Below the pieces are notes generated by a model. That model was not told where the DNA came from, did no database searches, and was given only the letters and a program-made list of their open reading frames with translations. Shown in pieces: positions 50,245 through 59,022 of a stretch of DNA of 64,000 bases. Made by a program: the position numbers and the translations under genes. Every line of letters begins with the position of its first letter. Positions within the stretch are counted from its first letter, which is position 1. Origin of the DNA: Methanolobus sp. (lineage in GTDB: Archaea; Halobacteriota; Methanosarcinia; Methanosarcinales; Methanosarcinaceae); NCBI RefSeq assembly GCF_016278365.1, contig NZ_JADQBZ010000004.1, positions 173,166 to 237,165 of the forward strand, read 5' to 3'.

Positions 50245-50745
50245 TTATACCTGCAGACTGGACCTGTTAAGCTCTTCGAGGGCATGATCAAGTGTTTGTG
50301 TAAGCACTGCTTTTCTTGTAAGTCCCACGAATCTTGCTTCTTCCCTGTTAGAGGTGATCTGTCCATCGGGTTTCATGTAAACATAAGTCTTGTTCTCGAT
50401 ACCAACTATAACAAATGAATCTGGCACGTATCTCACGCCAAATCCTAACGCACCGACCTTCGCCGTGTCAATGTACATAACACTTGCTCTACCCTCATAT
50501 TCTGCAGCGATCTCCTCCATGATGGGCATCTGTGCTTTGCAAGTAGGGCATCTTTCAGAGCCAATCTCAACAAGCACAGCTCCTGATTCCAGCGCTGCAT
50601 TGATGTCTCCCAGGCTAGCTACATGTATTATGCCCGCTCTATCCTGGGATGGTATATCCGTATCATTTACATCGCTTCCTACGCATCCACTGATTGCTAG
50701 CACAATGACAATAGTAAACATCAAGTGCAAGATATTTTTATGCAT
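50245..50745 (-). CDS. Thioredoxin-fold lipoprotein
   Basis: 166 residues. N-terminal hydrophobic signal with lipobox-like LAISGC (Cys 21), then a thioredoxin fold with active site CPTC in IGSERCPTCKAQMP and the cis-Pro segment VRYVPDSFVIV. Anchored outside the membrane, it would be reduced by CcdA and reduce exported thiol or haem proteins. Co-transcribed upstream of ccdA. Confidence 0.9.
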   Translation of the reverse strand: MHKNILHLMFTIVIVLAISGCVGSDVNDTDIPSQDRAGIIHVASLGDINAALESGAVLVEIGSERCPTCKAQMPIMEEIAAEYEGRASVMYIDTAKVGALGFGVRYVPDSFVIVGIENKTYVYMKPDGQITSNREEARFVGLTRKAVLTQTLDHALEELNRSSLQV

Positions 50746-50841
50746 GTTATACCCCCAGAATCCTTATGAACTTCCGGTTAAATATCCTTTTGCATGGTGT
50801 GATGAATACGCTTTTCTTTCTGAAGGGAGCTTGGCCGGGAT

Positions 50842-51522
50842 TTAATCATGTGATACTTTCCATTGCAGGAGAACGCCATCTTCCATCCTGGACGCATCAA
50901 CCAGTTCCAGTTTTAGTATGTCCTTTTCCAAAAACCCTTCGCCATCTGCAAAAGTCGGGGCAATCTTACCGCCTATTATTAGATTGCCAACAAAGGTATA
51001 GATCTCATCCACCAGGCCTGCAGACAGGAGTCCCCAGTTGAGGGTGGCCCCACCTTCGACCATCATCCTGCTTATGCCTATATCCTTCAATATTTCCATG
51101 GCTGCAGGGAGGTCCACCTCATTATCACCGGCACAGATGACAGTTCCCTTTTCCCGAAGCTTTTCAACCCTTTCAGCCGGGGCGGAGTCAGCTACAACTA
51201 TAATCCGTGTACCTTCTCCTTTTATGAAAATGTCTGCATCCGGAGGTATCCTTGCCTTGCTGTCAATCACTATCCTGACAGGGTTCTCTTTCAGTCCTGC
51301 CTCTTTGCGCTCAAGCCTCCTTTCCGGAGATTTGACGGTAAGGCTGGGGTTATCGGCCAGTATGGTTCCGATTCCCACCATAATGGCATCAGAAGAGGCT
51401 CTCAATTGGTCCATCCTGTCAAAATCTATCTTTCCTGATATCCTTAACTGTTTCCTTTCCTTTGTGGATATCTTTCCATCCGCTGACATTGCGGAATTGA
51501 TGAATATAAAAGGTCTTCCCAT
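50842..51522 (-). CDS. RibD-C-type diaminopyrimidine 5'-phosphate reductase
   Basis: About 226 residues, the archaeal RIB7/ArfC-like reductase that acts on diamino-ribosylamino-pyrimidinone phosphate for riboflavin and F420 precursor synthesis. Seen: FIFINSAMSADGKIST, ASSDAIMVGIGTILADNPSLTV and ISRMMVEGGATLNWGLLSAGLVDE. The track's GTG (51531) is less likely than the ATG at 51522. Confidence 0.92.
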   Translation of the reverse strand: MGRPFIFINSAMSADGKISTKERKQLRISGKIDFDRMDQLRASSDAIMVGIGTILADNPSLTVKSPERRLERKEAGLKENPVRIVIDSKARIPPDADIFIKGEGTRIIVVADSAPAERVEKLREKGTVICAGDNEVDLPAAMEILKDIGISRMMVEGGATLNWGLLSAGLVDEIYTFVGNLIIGGKIAPTFADGEGFLEKDILKLELVDASRMEDGVLLQWKVSHD

Positions 51523-51588
51523 TAGGACCACTCTGACGGATCAGAAAAAATATAATGTCTGTGAACCTCCTGTCGGAAGGTTCACATA

Positions 51589-52443
51589 TCACTCACTGTT
51601 CACTACTGCCTTTAGCAGGTTGCGGTCCCTTAAAAGGCCCAGGAATCTCTGGTTCGCGTTCACAATAGGGATCTGATCGATCCTGTTGCGCTTCATCTTG
51701 AGTGCACACTCGCTGACCCCGGAGATGTAGGCAGCCTTTACGAGGTCTGTGACCATGATATCTTTCGCAGGCACCGACGGAACATTTACTCTTGAGACGC
51801 TGTAATAGATACTCATAGTGTCTCTCATGGATTCCCATGTCCATTCGTCATCGTCCGATCCATTGGACATATCAGCCATTTCGACAGTGTCCACGATAAT
51901 GCTTGCGTTTATTATGTCCCTGTCGGTGATTATGCCTACCACTTCAAGATGGCTGTCAATCACAGGGACAGCTTTTGTTTTTGCAAGTTCCATTATTCTT
52001 GCAACAACGTTCAATGGAGTGTCTGTCCATACTGGCACTGAAAGGGGATTTAAGTACTGGCCAACATGCTCTGTAATATTCATGTCAGCAAGAACTGCTA
52101 TAATATCAGCAACTGACAATATGCCAACCAGTTTCCCATCTTCAACAACCGGGAGTCTTCTGATGTTGTTCTCAAGAAGGATCTTAGATGCAACAGTTAT
52201 GTCTACATGTGGCTCGATAGTCATGGGGTTGCGGGTCATAAGCAAAGCCAGTTGCTCTTCCTCTGGGTTTTTCAACAAGTTTGCCCGGCTGACTATCCCC
52301 ACAACCTTGCCGTCTTTCAGGACAGGAACTCCTGATACCCTTTTATCTTTAAGTAAACTATGGACTTCGTCCCTTGAACCTGGAATGGTTGCATAGGCGA
52401 CATCCTTCCTCATAATATCCATAACTTTTACATTCTTTGGCAT
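51589..52443 (-). CDS. Protein with four CBS domains
   Basis: 284 residues made almost only of CBS motifs in two pairs: VMDIMRKDV...GVPVLKDGKVVGIVSR, LLMTRNPMT...RRLPVVEDGKLVGILSVADI, then YLNPLSVPV...AVPVIDSHLEVVGIITDRDI and DIMVTDLV...QIPIVNANQRFLGLL. Such proteins bind adenine nucleotides or AdoMet and switch partners. A polar insert, MADMSNGSDDDEWTWES, lies in the second half. It follows the usp gene by 13 bases. Confidence 0.92.
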   Translation of the reverse strand: MPKNVKVMDIMRKDVAYATIPGSRDEVHSLLKDKRVSGVPVLKDGKVVGIVSRANLLKNPEEEQLALLMTRNPMTIEPHVDITVASKILLENNIRRLPVVEDGKLVGILSVADIIAVLADMNITEHVGQYLNPLSVPVWTDTPLNVVARIMELAKTKAVPVIDSHLEVVGIITDRDIINASIIVDTVEMADMSNGSDDDEWTWESMRDTMSIYYSVSRVNVPSVPAKDIMVTDLVKAAYISGVSECALKMKRNRIDQIPIVNANQRFLGLLRDRNLLKAVVNSE

Positions 52444-52456
52444 ATTTTACTCCCTC

Positions 52457-52912
52457 TTATTCCTCTCCGGACCTGCCACGAACAACAAGTACCGGTACCC
52501 TGGAATTGCGAATAACGTTCTCAGCTACGCTTCCAAGTAAGAAATGATCAAGTCCTCTCTTCCCGAGAGTTCCCATAATAATAAGGTCCATACCCTGTTT
52601 ATCAGCAAAATCAACTATCTCAGATCCAGGATGACCTTCAAGGATAACTGATTCGAATGGTATGTTCTCTTTTTGCGCAATTTCCCCAACGGATGTCGTT
52701 ACTTCAATTGCTTCCTTTTCCAGGAGCTCATACATCATTTCCCAGCCTGCGTCCATGGGGATGGATGCAAAAGCAGCTGTATCGACGACATATCCTGCAT
52801 ACAGTTTAGCCCCGCACATCTTTGCAAACTCCAGAGCATGCTGGATAGCTTTCTTGTTCTGATCGGATCCGTCAGTTGCAATAAAAATCTTCTTATATAA
52901 GTCGCTTTTCAT
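52457..52912 (-). CDS. Universal stress protein, UspA family
   Basis: 151 residues. ATP-binding type: IFIATDGSDQNKKAIQHAL at the start and the GTLGKRGLDHFLLGSVAENVIRNS phosphate-binding loop (G-x2-G-x9-G-S). It is upstream of the CBS protein, so both may sense nucleotides together. Confidence 0.94.
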   Translation of the reverse strand: MKSDLYKKIFIATDGSDQNKKAIQHALEFAKMCGAKLYAGYVVDTAAFASIPMDAGWEMMYELLEKEAIEVTTSVGEIAQKENIPFESVILEGHPGSEIVDFADKQGMDLIIMGTLGKRGLDHFLLGSVAENVIRNSRVPVLVVRGRSGEE

Positions 52913-52941
52913 AATCCCTCTCCGTTGTGAACAGATTTAAG

Positions 52942-54045
52942 TCAAATGATCATGGATAGAATATCGTCAGGTCTTCCTCTTCTCACGATACTGCTGATAG
53001 GATTTCTTACACCTGCAAGATTATGTGAATTTCCATTGAGGATCATTAATTTCGCGTGGTTCTTTTCCAGAATAGAACCGGAGGTATTAAGCCCCAATAC
53101 TGCTGCACCCATAAGCGTACACATAATAAATACTTGTCTGTCCTCAAGCCCGAATACCTTTGATAGTATCTCCATTTCTGAGAACATGCTGACTGAGTTA
53201 AGCATAACATTGTCTGTCCCTATAGCAACCCGGATGCCTGCTTTAAGCATTTCACGTACTGGTGCCATACCTGCTCCTGTTATGAAATTAGAGCGTGGAC
53301 AAACCACGACCGGAATGTTCATAGCAGATATGTCTTTAAGATCACTTGCCTGTGCTTTTGTGAGATGTATCAATAACTCCGGTTCAAGAGAGAGTGCTTT
53401 TTTGATATCGCTCCTGTCATTCTCTCCCGCATGGATCGCAAATATCCTCTTATTTCTTTTAGTATGGGTTCTGATCTCTTCCAGGATATGCATGTCCGTG
53501 TCGTTGGCACCGCTCATTCCAATACCATCAGCTCTCTCAAGAACCTGTTCTATTTCCCTGTGCACTACTTCTTTATTCACAGAAGGGTCCCTTGGCCTCC
53601 CCAGTTTGATACACTCAACGCCAAGTCCGTCAACCGCTTCTTCCAGTGCAAGTACTCCCTGGAGGCCTCCTTCCCTGAAGTCCGCAAAAGCGCCGGTTCC
53701 GGTCATGATCATGTCCCGGATGGAATGTCCCATTGCTTCCACAAGTTCGCTGTGATGTGTTTTGTTAAGCACCTGGTGCTTCAATCCGTACGGAGGCTTT
53801 ACAAGGGTGTTGAGGTCTCTTTTTACATAATGATCGATACATTCCCCCAGTTTAGGGTCCTTGAGTACAGAGTCTCCGATGTGCGTGTGCGCATTTATAA
53901 AACAGGGTGCAATGATGTTCTTTGAGTTGTTCTTCTCCTCAGAGACCTCTCTGATGATGCCATCTCTTATAACGATACAGCCTTCGATTATATCCATTTC
54001 GGGGCCGTAGATGATCGTTCCGTAAACTGTCTGTTCAGTGGTCAT
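52942..54045 (-). CDS. Amidohydrolase-family deaminase/hydrolase
   Basis: About 367 residues. Metal ligands are visible in FINAHTHIGDS, FAIHAGEND and AIGTDNVMLNS, the chlorohydrolase/deaminase (ATZ/TRZ, cytosine-guanine deaminase) layout. The family range includes adenosine and SAH deaminases, which methanogens use for AdoMet recycling; at 367 residues it is shorter than those. The substrate is not determined. Several Met starts; GGATGAT favours 54045. Confidence 0.85.
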   Translation of the reverse strand: MTTEQTVYGTIIYGPEMDIIEGCIVIRDGIIREVSEEKNNSKNIIAPCFINAHTHIGDSVLKDPKLGECIDHYVKRDLNTLVKPPYGLKHQVLNKTHHSELVEAMGHSIRDMIMTGTGAFADFREGGLQGVLALEEAVDGLGVECIKLGRPRDPSVNKEVVHREIEQVLERADGIGMSGANDTDMHILEEIRTHTKRNKRIFAIHAGENDRSDIKKALSLEPELLIHLTKAQASDLKDISAMNIPVVVCPRSNFITGAGMAPVREMLKAGIRVAIGTDNVMLNSVSMFSEMEILSKVFGLEDRQVFIMCTLMGAAVLGLNTSGSILEKNHAKLMILNGNSHNLAGVRNPISSIVRRGRPDDILSMII

Positions 54046-54184
54046 TTGCATCATCCGCTGTATAATAAATGCACAGTGGTTCTATTTCCAACTGGCTGTT
54101 TTGAGATAATACACTCGATAATATAACGTATTATTTACTTCTGTTGAGATGTCGTTAGATTTATATATTGGTTTCTATAAGATA

Positions 54185-54375
54185 CAACTGCGTATTGCTA
54201 GGTCCTTGCATGAGAGTATGGCAGAGCCTTTCTGTGATTGTACAGACAACCTCAATGCGCTACACACATGATAATGCGATAAAAGCCTGTCACGAGGGAA
54301 ACCGGAAGGGACAGCGGGAATCCCATAGTATGATCTTTCGGAGTTAGTGCGCCGGGCAACAGCATTATCATTTAA
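54185..54375 (+). ncRNA. Candidate structured RNA or leader, two closed domains
   Basis: This 354-base gap (54055-54408) has no convincing ORF. Domain 1 is closed by GCGTATTG (54190-54197) with CAATGCGC (54253-54260). Domain 2 is closed by a perfect ten-base stem, ATGATAATGC (54268-54277) with GCATTATCAT (54362-54371). Inside domain 2 are CTGTC/GACAG (54287-54314) and a CC-GGAA-GG tetraloop; inside domain 1, CTGT/ACAG. A TATA-like TTTATATATTGG lies at about 54160-54171. It could be a free RNA or the 5' leader/riboswitch of the DUF167 gene 38 bases further. Not SRP, RNase P or tRNA by motif. Confidence 0.5.
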
Positions 54376-54408
54376 TCTCACCGTTCCATTATCTCTTTTG
54401 GTGATCCC

Positions 54409-54735
54409 ATGTCCTTTGAGGATGCAATAAGAACTGCTCAAGACGGTACCATTATAGACGTAGAAGTAACGCCTGGTGCAAAGAGGGCATGTATTCCAGG
54501 TGGTTACAATCCGTGGAGGAAAAGGATCGAGGTCAAACTTTCGGAGAATGCCCAGAAAGGCAAGGCTAACGAGCAGTTGGTGGAAAGTTTTTCTTCATTG
54601 TTCGGTGTGCGGACAGCAGAAGTCTCCATCGTTGCGGGCATGAAAAATACTAAAAAATCTGTCCTTATTCTTGGAATCGGGCGTGAAAGGGCAGTATCTG
54701 TACTGAAAAAAGGTCTTGAGAATACATCTGATTGA
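54409..54735 (+). CDS. DUF167 (YggU) family protein
   Basis: 108 residues of the small alpha/beta YggU family: IIDVEVTPGAKR, RIEVKLSENAQKGKANEQLVESFSSLFGV and VSIVAGMKNTKKSVLILG. The function is unknown. The ribosome site TTGGTGATCCC fits the ATG exactly. It follows the structured RNA candidate and may be controlled by it. Confidence 0.92.
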   Translation: MSFEDAIRTAQDGTIIDVEVTPGAKRACIPGGYNPWRKRIEVKLSENAQKGKANEQLVESFSSLFGVRTAEVSIVAGMKNTKKSVLILGIGRERAVSVLKKGLENTSD

Positions 54736-54803
54736 ATACTTTCACTTAGCTTGGCTTCTGTTAATATAATCTAAATGTCTATGTAATCATTGAGGTGAAA
54801 TAG

Positions 54804-54884
54804 ATGGATGATTTCTTTCAAAGCCTAGTAGCAAGAGCTGCTTACTTCGAACAATTCGAAGAATTCGTTCGCTATTACAAGTGA
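54804..54884 (+). CDS. 26-residue small protein with strong ribosome site
   Basis: Too short for the ORF track. ATG at 54804 follows GAGGTGA with five bases between. The frame MDDFFQSLVARAAYFEQ... is rich in aromatic and acidic residues, has no Cys, and ends at TGA 54882. The helix would be amphipathic. A TATA-like TTAATATAAT lies near 54761-54770. Small proteins of this size with real functions are known in Methanosarcina; homology cannot be tested here. The coding region itself has symmetry (CGAAC...GTTCG). Confidence 0.55.
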   Translation: MDDFFQSLVARAAYFEQFEEFVRYYK

Positions 54885-54970
54885 TTGTAATGTCACCCTG
54901 CCGTATCCTCCTCCTAATCCCAAAGCAACCCGCTTTCATGAACGGCAGGTCACAACTTTCACTTGTTTTC
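54885..54970 (+). ncRNA. Hairpin with anti-SD-like loop after the small ORF
   Basis: CCTGCCGT (54897-54904) pairs with ACGGCAGG (54942-54949). The loop holds ATCCTCCTCCTAATCCC and an inner hairpin AAAGC/GCTTT. CCTCCTCC is complementary to ribosome sites of the GGAGG kind. A T-rich run (54957-54976) follows. Together with the 26-codon ORF this could be one dual-function transcript. The rest of the gap to 55169 shows only AT-rich spacer and probable promoter sequence. Confidence 0.45.
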
Positions 54971-55169
54971 AATTTATATGGCTCTTGGTATCCCGGATGC
55001 TTTTCTTATGGCTGGTGCCAACTGACAGTCAGCTTTTAATCATATTATTATTAATTATGTTGCAATGACTTCAGTTTCCTGTTGTCCGATATAATCTACA
55101 GGATTCACTGGGAAGAGCTTTCTTCAGTAACTTATGTATATGATCTCATTATCCAGGTCCCAATGACCC

Positions 55170-55640
55170 ATGAAAGATAACAGCAGGCAGAACCGGCAGT
55201 TTAAAGCCCCTTTCCATGTCTACGAGAAAAGGCTTGAGAATATTGAAAAAATAATCGATGAGCTAATACAACTTTCAACAGAAAATGCAATATTTATAGT
55301 TGAAGGTAAAAGGGACGTTCAGGCACTTAAGAATCTGGGAATCGATGGTCACTTTGAGATAGCTACTCAGCAATCGCTATCCAATTTCTGCGAAAGTATT
55401 GCGCAGCTTAATGAAAAAGTGATTATCCTTACTGACTGGGATAGGCGTGGGAATATGTTAATGCTGAAAATGACAAAGCATTTCCACTCATTTGGTGTGA
55501 ATCCGGATGTGAGATTAAGGGGACAGCTGGTGTCTATTGTTCAGAAAGAAATAAAAGATGTGGAAAGCTTGCCAACCTATGTAATAAAGCTCAGACAACT
55601 GGTAGGATATTCCACAACTGAAGGCCATTTTAGTGAATGA
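55170..55640 (+). CDS. TOPRIM-domain protein (UPF0292 type)
   Basis: 156 residues. TOPRIM core: AIFIVEGKRDVQALKNLGIDG with the catalytic-type Glu, then VIILTDWDRRGNMLM with the DxD pair. An N-terminal helix (YEKRLENIEKIIDELIQ) precedes it. Relatives are small archaeal nucleotidyl-transferase or hydrolase domains of unknown role, related to primase and RNase M5 TOPRIMs. Confidence 0.88.
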   Translation: MKDNSRQNRQFKAPFHVYEKRLENIEKIIDELIQLSTENAIFIVEGKRDVQALKNLGIDGHFEIATQQSLSNFCESIAQLNEKVIILTDWDRRGNMLMLKMTKHFHSFGVNPDVRLRGQLVSIVQKEIKDVESLPTYVIKLRQLVGYSTTEGHFSE

Positions 55641-55642
55641 GG

Positions 55643-56023
55643 TTAAATCATCTCCTGATGATGATGTGGCTCCCACGTTCTTTCAAATTCAGGATAAAGT
55701 TCGGATTTGTCCATCAACTCTGCATATACGTCATGTCTCGGGCTGACTATTACCACATGAGCAGGTGGGTGTATCTTCCTCAGTTTACTAATAGCTGCAC
55801 CTGCATTATTGTCCAGTTCTACTAGTGCGGCTGAGCTGCATTTTGCCCTCAGGGGCACTCCGGCAACACTAACAAGCAGATTATCTGCAAAATTAGGCTC
55901 GATCCTCTTAGGCTTGGATGCGAACCTCATGTGTCCGTAGTGTTCAAGGTCATGCAATGCAACATTCACTTTATCCGGATTATCGCCTCGGATAACGGCA
56001 AAAGATTTTACTTCGATCCCCAT
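55643..56023 (-). CDS. DUF356 family methanogen protein
   Basis: 126 residues. AVIRGDNPDKVNVALHDLEHYG and FADNLLVSVAGVPLRAKCSSAALVELD are typical of DUF356, a family restricted mainly to methanogens, function unknown. The C-terminus is His-rich (EPHHHQEMI). It is convergent with the TOPRIM gene, two bases apart. Confidence 0.78.
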   Translation of the reverse strand: MGIEVKSFAVIRGDNPDKVNVALHDLEHYGHMRFASKPKRIEPNFADNLLVSVAGVPLRAKCSSAALVELDNNAGAAISKLRKIHPPAHVVIVSPRHDVYAELMDKSELYPEFERTWEPHHHQEMI

Positions 56024-56187
56024 TTTATTTTATCCCCCTGTGTTTTTCATGCTAGTACAGATATCAATCCTTTTTCTACCTCTCCACAAGTAGCATAAGA
56101 ATACCAGCTTAAATCTTATTAAAACTTTGCCTATAATAAGCTTTTCTATTAATATATGGAAAAAAAATAATATTCTATCATAAATAC

Positions 56188-57003
56188 TTATTTGCCGAGC
56201 TCCTTTGACCTGTTGGAAGATGCAATGACCGCTTTCATGAATGCTGCCCTTATACCGCTCTCTTCCAGCTCGTATATGCCTCGTATCGTCGTTCCTCCGG
56301 GCGATGTGACCATATCCTTGAGCTGTCCAGGATGGGCATTTGTCTCAAGCATCATCTTCGCAGCGCCAAGCACTGTCTGTGCGGCTAATATCAGTGCACT
56401 ACTGCGGTCAAGCCCTTCATAGACTCCTCCGTCAGCCATGGCCTCTATAACCGGGAAGATGAATGCAGGCCCACTTCCGGAAAGCCCGGTGACAGCATCC
56501 ATAAGGTTTTCCTGAACTGCTATTGCGCTACCTACAGACTGGAATATTTTGAGGACGTCATCCGCGTCTTCTGTAGTGGCACTTTTCCCCTGTGCTACCG
56601 CAGAAGCTGCTTCTGCCACGGTTGCAGCTATATTTGGCATGACGCGTACAACACGTGTACCTTCATTTAACTCGCTCTCTATTGTTTCCAGTTTCACGCC
56701 TGCAGCAATGGAAATGACCATCTTGTCCCGGGTGATGGTATTTTTTAGTGAGGAAAGGACTGTCTTCAATATTTGTGGCTTGACAGCCAGAACAATGATG
56801 TCCGAGTTCTTTACGACTTCAATGTTGTCCTGTGTAACATTAATATGAAGGCTCTCGCTAAGCTCCCGTAGTGAAGCCTCAAAGACATCACTGGCATAGA
56901 TGCCTGAGCAGGGAATGATCTCTGCACTGCATATTCCTCTGATCAGTGAGCTTCCCATCTTTCCGGTTCCGATAAAACCAATTTTCTTACCAGCTAAACT
57001 CAT
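56188..57003 (-). CDS. proC: Pyrroline-5-carboxylate reductase
   Basis: About 271 residues. NAD(P) fold KIGFIGTGKMGSSLIRGI; VLAVKPQIL; and the C-terminal proline site SGSGPAFIFPVIEAMADGGV and TSPGGTTIRGIYELEESGIRAAFM. It makes proline. The track includes three extra residues; the ATG at 57003 (MSLAGKKIG) is more likely. Confidence 0.96.
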   Translation of the reverse strand: MSLAGKKIGFIGTGKMGSSLIRGICSAEIIPCSGIYASDVFEASLRELSESLHINVTQDNIEVVKNSDIIVLAVKPQILKTVLSSLKNTITRDKMVISIAAGVKLETIESELNEGTRVVRVMPNIAATVAEAASAVAQGKSATTEDADDVLKIFQSVGSAIAVQENLMDAVTGLSGSGPAFIFPVIEAMADGGVYEGLDRSSALILAAQTVLGAAKMMLETNAHPGQLKDMVTSPGGTTIRGIYELEESGIRAAFMKAVIASSNRSKELGK

Positions 57004-57036
57004 AATAACCACTTCAATATGATAAAAAGAAACAAT

Positions 57037-57522
57037 TCATTTTTTCTTTATCGTCACGATGTCTCCGAGGGTGGTGCCTTTATTAAGGCGTTCTCCGCTC
57101 CAGTCATCCTCTCCGCTTCTTTCGGTAAGTCTGATATTAAGCTCCCTCTCAAGTTTCCTGCGCACACCTTCTTCCGGGACTATCTCTCCGCGTTCAAGTT
57201 TCTTTATTAACGTCGCCTTTTCCTTTATCCTTAAAGCAAGCTCTTCATGGCTTAACTGCTTTTTTTCCCTTGCTTCCCTGATTATGTGGTCATAATCATC
57301 AACAAGTTCATCACTCATGGCATCAGGGCGTTTTCCTGTCGGCCGGCTGCTCCTCCGTTGTGTGACAGGTGCAACAGGTGAAACTTTTCTGGAAACGGGT
57401 GCACGTTTTTCCACGTTCTTCCCATACTGGGAACATCTTGGACATGCAGTGAGCTCACTACCGTCTATAATAATCTTGGAAGAAGGCCCTTTAATGTCAG
57501 TGCCGCATATTTCACATTGCAT
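57037..57522 (-). CDS. Archaeal multiprotein bridging factor aMBF1
   Basis: About 161 residues. N-terminal zinc ribbon CEICGTDIKGPSSKIIIDG...CPRC, a basic Pro/Arg linker, and a Cro-type HTH (about 75-135, HEELALRIKEKATLIKKLERGE). aMBF1 associates with the ribosome and links TBP to regulators in eukaryotes. Start at MQCEICG (57522). It shares a symmetrical promoter with pan. Confidence 0.93.
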   Translation of the reverse strand: MQCEICGTDIKGPSSKIIIDGSELTACPRCSQYGKNVEKRAPVSRKVSPVAPVTQRRSSRPTGKRPDAMSDELVDDYDHIIREAREKKQLSHEELALRIKEKATLIKKLERGEIVPEEGVRRKLERELNIRLTERSGEDDWSGERLNKGTTLGDIVTIKKK

Positions 57523-57558
57523 AGATCTCAACTCGAAAAATCAAATCTCATCTTTACG

Positions 57559-57577
57559 AAAGGGCTATATACCCTTT
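57559..57577. promoter_or_regulatory. Palindromic bidirectional promoter between aMBF1 and pan
   Basis: AAAGGG-CTATATA-CCCTTT: the TATA element is enclosed by perfect six-base arms that act as identical BRE-like flanks in both directions. Distances fit both genes: about 37 bases to the aMBF1 ATG and 26 to the pan ATG, the latter with an almost leaderless message. Confidence 0.55.
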
Positions 57578-57602
57578 GCACTTAAATAATGTTCGGAGGC
57601 TT

Positions 57603-58892
57603 ATGAGCGAGACCAGCGACAGTGATGTAAATCACGAAAGATATGACTTTACCAATGTAAACAAAGCAGAATACGGCTACTTTGGCGCAGAAAGTGAAGA
57701 AGACTTCTCGAAATACCTGCTAGACCGTATGAGGCAACTGGAGTCGCGAAACAATCTCCTGAAGGAGCAATGTGACCAGATAGAGTCAGAAAAGCGTTTT
57801 GTGGAAAGCCAGAAACTTAAATACGAACGGGAAGTCAGAAGGCTTCAGGCTGAGATAGACCGCCTGAAAACCGTTCCTCTTGTAGTTGCAACCATAATGG
57901 ATATAATCAGCAACGATAAGGTCCTTGTGAGAAGTTCGACAGGCCCTCAGTTCATGGTGAACGTATCCCAGTATATCGATGACAAAGACCTTGTCCCGGG
58001 AGTAAAGGTGGCTCTGAACCAGCAGACACTTGCAATAGTAGAAGTCATCCCTGCAACCGAAGATCCCGCAGTTTCCGCAATGGAAGTCGTGGATTCACAG
58101 GATGTTAACTATGATAACATCGGAGGTCTTGAAGAGCAGATACAGGAACTTATCGAGTCTGTGGAACTGCCGCTTACAAAACCCGAGTCTTTCAAGCGTA
58201 TTGGCATCTCTCCACCCAAAGGAGTACTGCTGTATGGTGATCCGGGTACGGGTAAAACCCTGCTTGCAAAAGCGGTTGCTCACAGGACCGAAGCTACGTT
58301 CATCCGGGTCGTGGGTTCTGAGCTTATCCAGAAATATATCGGTGACGGTGCAAAACTTGTCCGCGATATGTTCGAGATGGCAAGGAAGAAATCCCCAAGT
58401 ATCATCTTCATAGATGAGCTGGATGCTATCGCATCAAGGCGTCTCAATGATACCAATGGGGCCGACCGCGAAGTACAACGGACCCTTATGCAACTGCTCG
58501 CAGAAATGGACGGTTTTGACAATCGGGGCGATGTGCGTATTATCGCAGCCACTAACAGGCTGGATGTGCTGGACCCTGCTATCCTGAGGCCCGGAAGATT
58601 TGACCGAATAGTGCACGTGCCGATGCCGGATGTGGAAGCCAGAACAAATATCCTCAAAATACATTCCCGCTTCATGAATCTAGGAGATGATATCGACTTC
58701 AGCAAATTGTCACGCATGACCGAAGGCATGAGTGGTGCAGACCTTAATGCAATAACCATGGAGGCAGGAATGCTTGCAGTGAGGTTTGACAAGGAATATG
58801 TCGGCATGGACGAATTCCTCGAATCTGTCAAAAAAGTAGTATCAAAAATAGAAGCCAAGCCGGAAGACTTGCCAGTAGGGATGTTCGGGTAA
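57603..58892 (+). CDS. pan: Proteasome-activating nucleotidase
   Basis: About 429 residues. It unfolds substrates for the 20S proteasome. N-terminal coiled coil (about 25-80, [18 protein letters not shown]), OB domain, then AAA+ domain: Walker [12 protein letters not shown], pore loop KYIGDGA, Walker [11 protein letters not shown], and arginine fingers in ILRPGRFDR. The tail ends MFG in place of the usual hydrophobic-Tyr-X gate-opening motif. The ATG at 57603 follows CGGAGG; the track's 57576 start is too early. Confidence 0.96.
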   Translation: MSETSDSDVNHERYDFTNVNKAEYGYFGAESEEDFSKYLLDRMRQLESRNNLLKEQCDQIESEKRFVESQKLKYEREVRRLQAEIDRLKTVPLVVATIMDIISNDKVLVRSSTGPQFMVNVSQYIDDKDLVPGVKVALNQQTLAIVEVIPATEDPAVSAMEVVDSQDVNYDNIGGLEEQIQELIESVELPLTKPESFKRIGISPPKGVLLYGDPGTGKTLLAKAVAHRTEATFIRVVGSELIQKYIGDGAKLVRDMFEMARKKSPSIIFIDELDAIASRRLNDTNGADREVQRTLMQLLAEMDGFDNRGDVRIIAATNRLDVLDPAILRPGRFDRIVHVPMPDVEARTNILKIHSRFMNLGDDIDFSKLSRMTEGMSGADLNAITMEAGMLAVRFDKEYVGMDEFLESVKKVVSKIEAKPEDLPVGMFG

Positions 58893-59022
58893 ATCCGTTC
58901 CCTTACTTTCTTTTGTTCAAACATTTCATCGCAGTTCCTTCAATAGATGTTTCTATACTCTTTTGCCAATCCAAATCCATTCTAAGTAAACTACTTCTGC
59001 TATCCTCTGCATAACTTCAGGT

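Noticed and set aside
54340-54362. Group II intron 5' end (GTGCGCC-like)
   Set aside because: Only a short similarity; no domain V hairpin, no reverse transcriptase, and the surrounding stems cross the would-be boundary.
54185-54375. SRP (7S) RNA or RNase P RNA at the structured gap
   Set aside because: A CC-GGAA-GG tetraloop is present, but the SRP AGCAG bulge and Alu motifs and the RNase P GAGGAAAGTC core are missing; length and order also do not fit.
54175-54441. 88-residue minus-strand ORF
   Set aside because: Overlaps the structured RNA and the DUF167 start, with no recognisable motif or ribosome site.
54787-54972. 61-residue minus-strand ORF
   Set aside because: Antisense to the 26-codon ORF with its strong ribosome site and to the hairpin; composition not protein-like.
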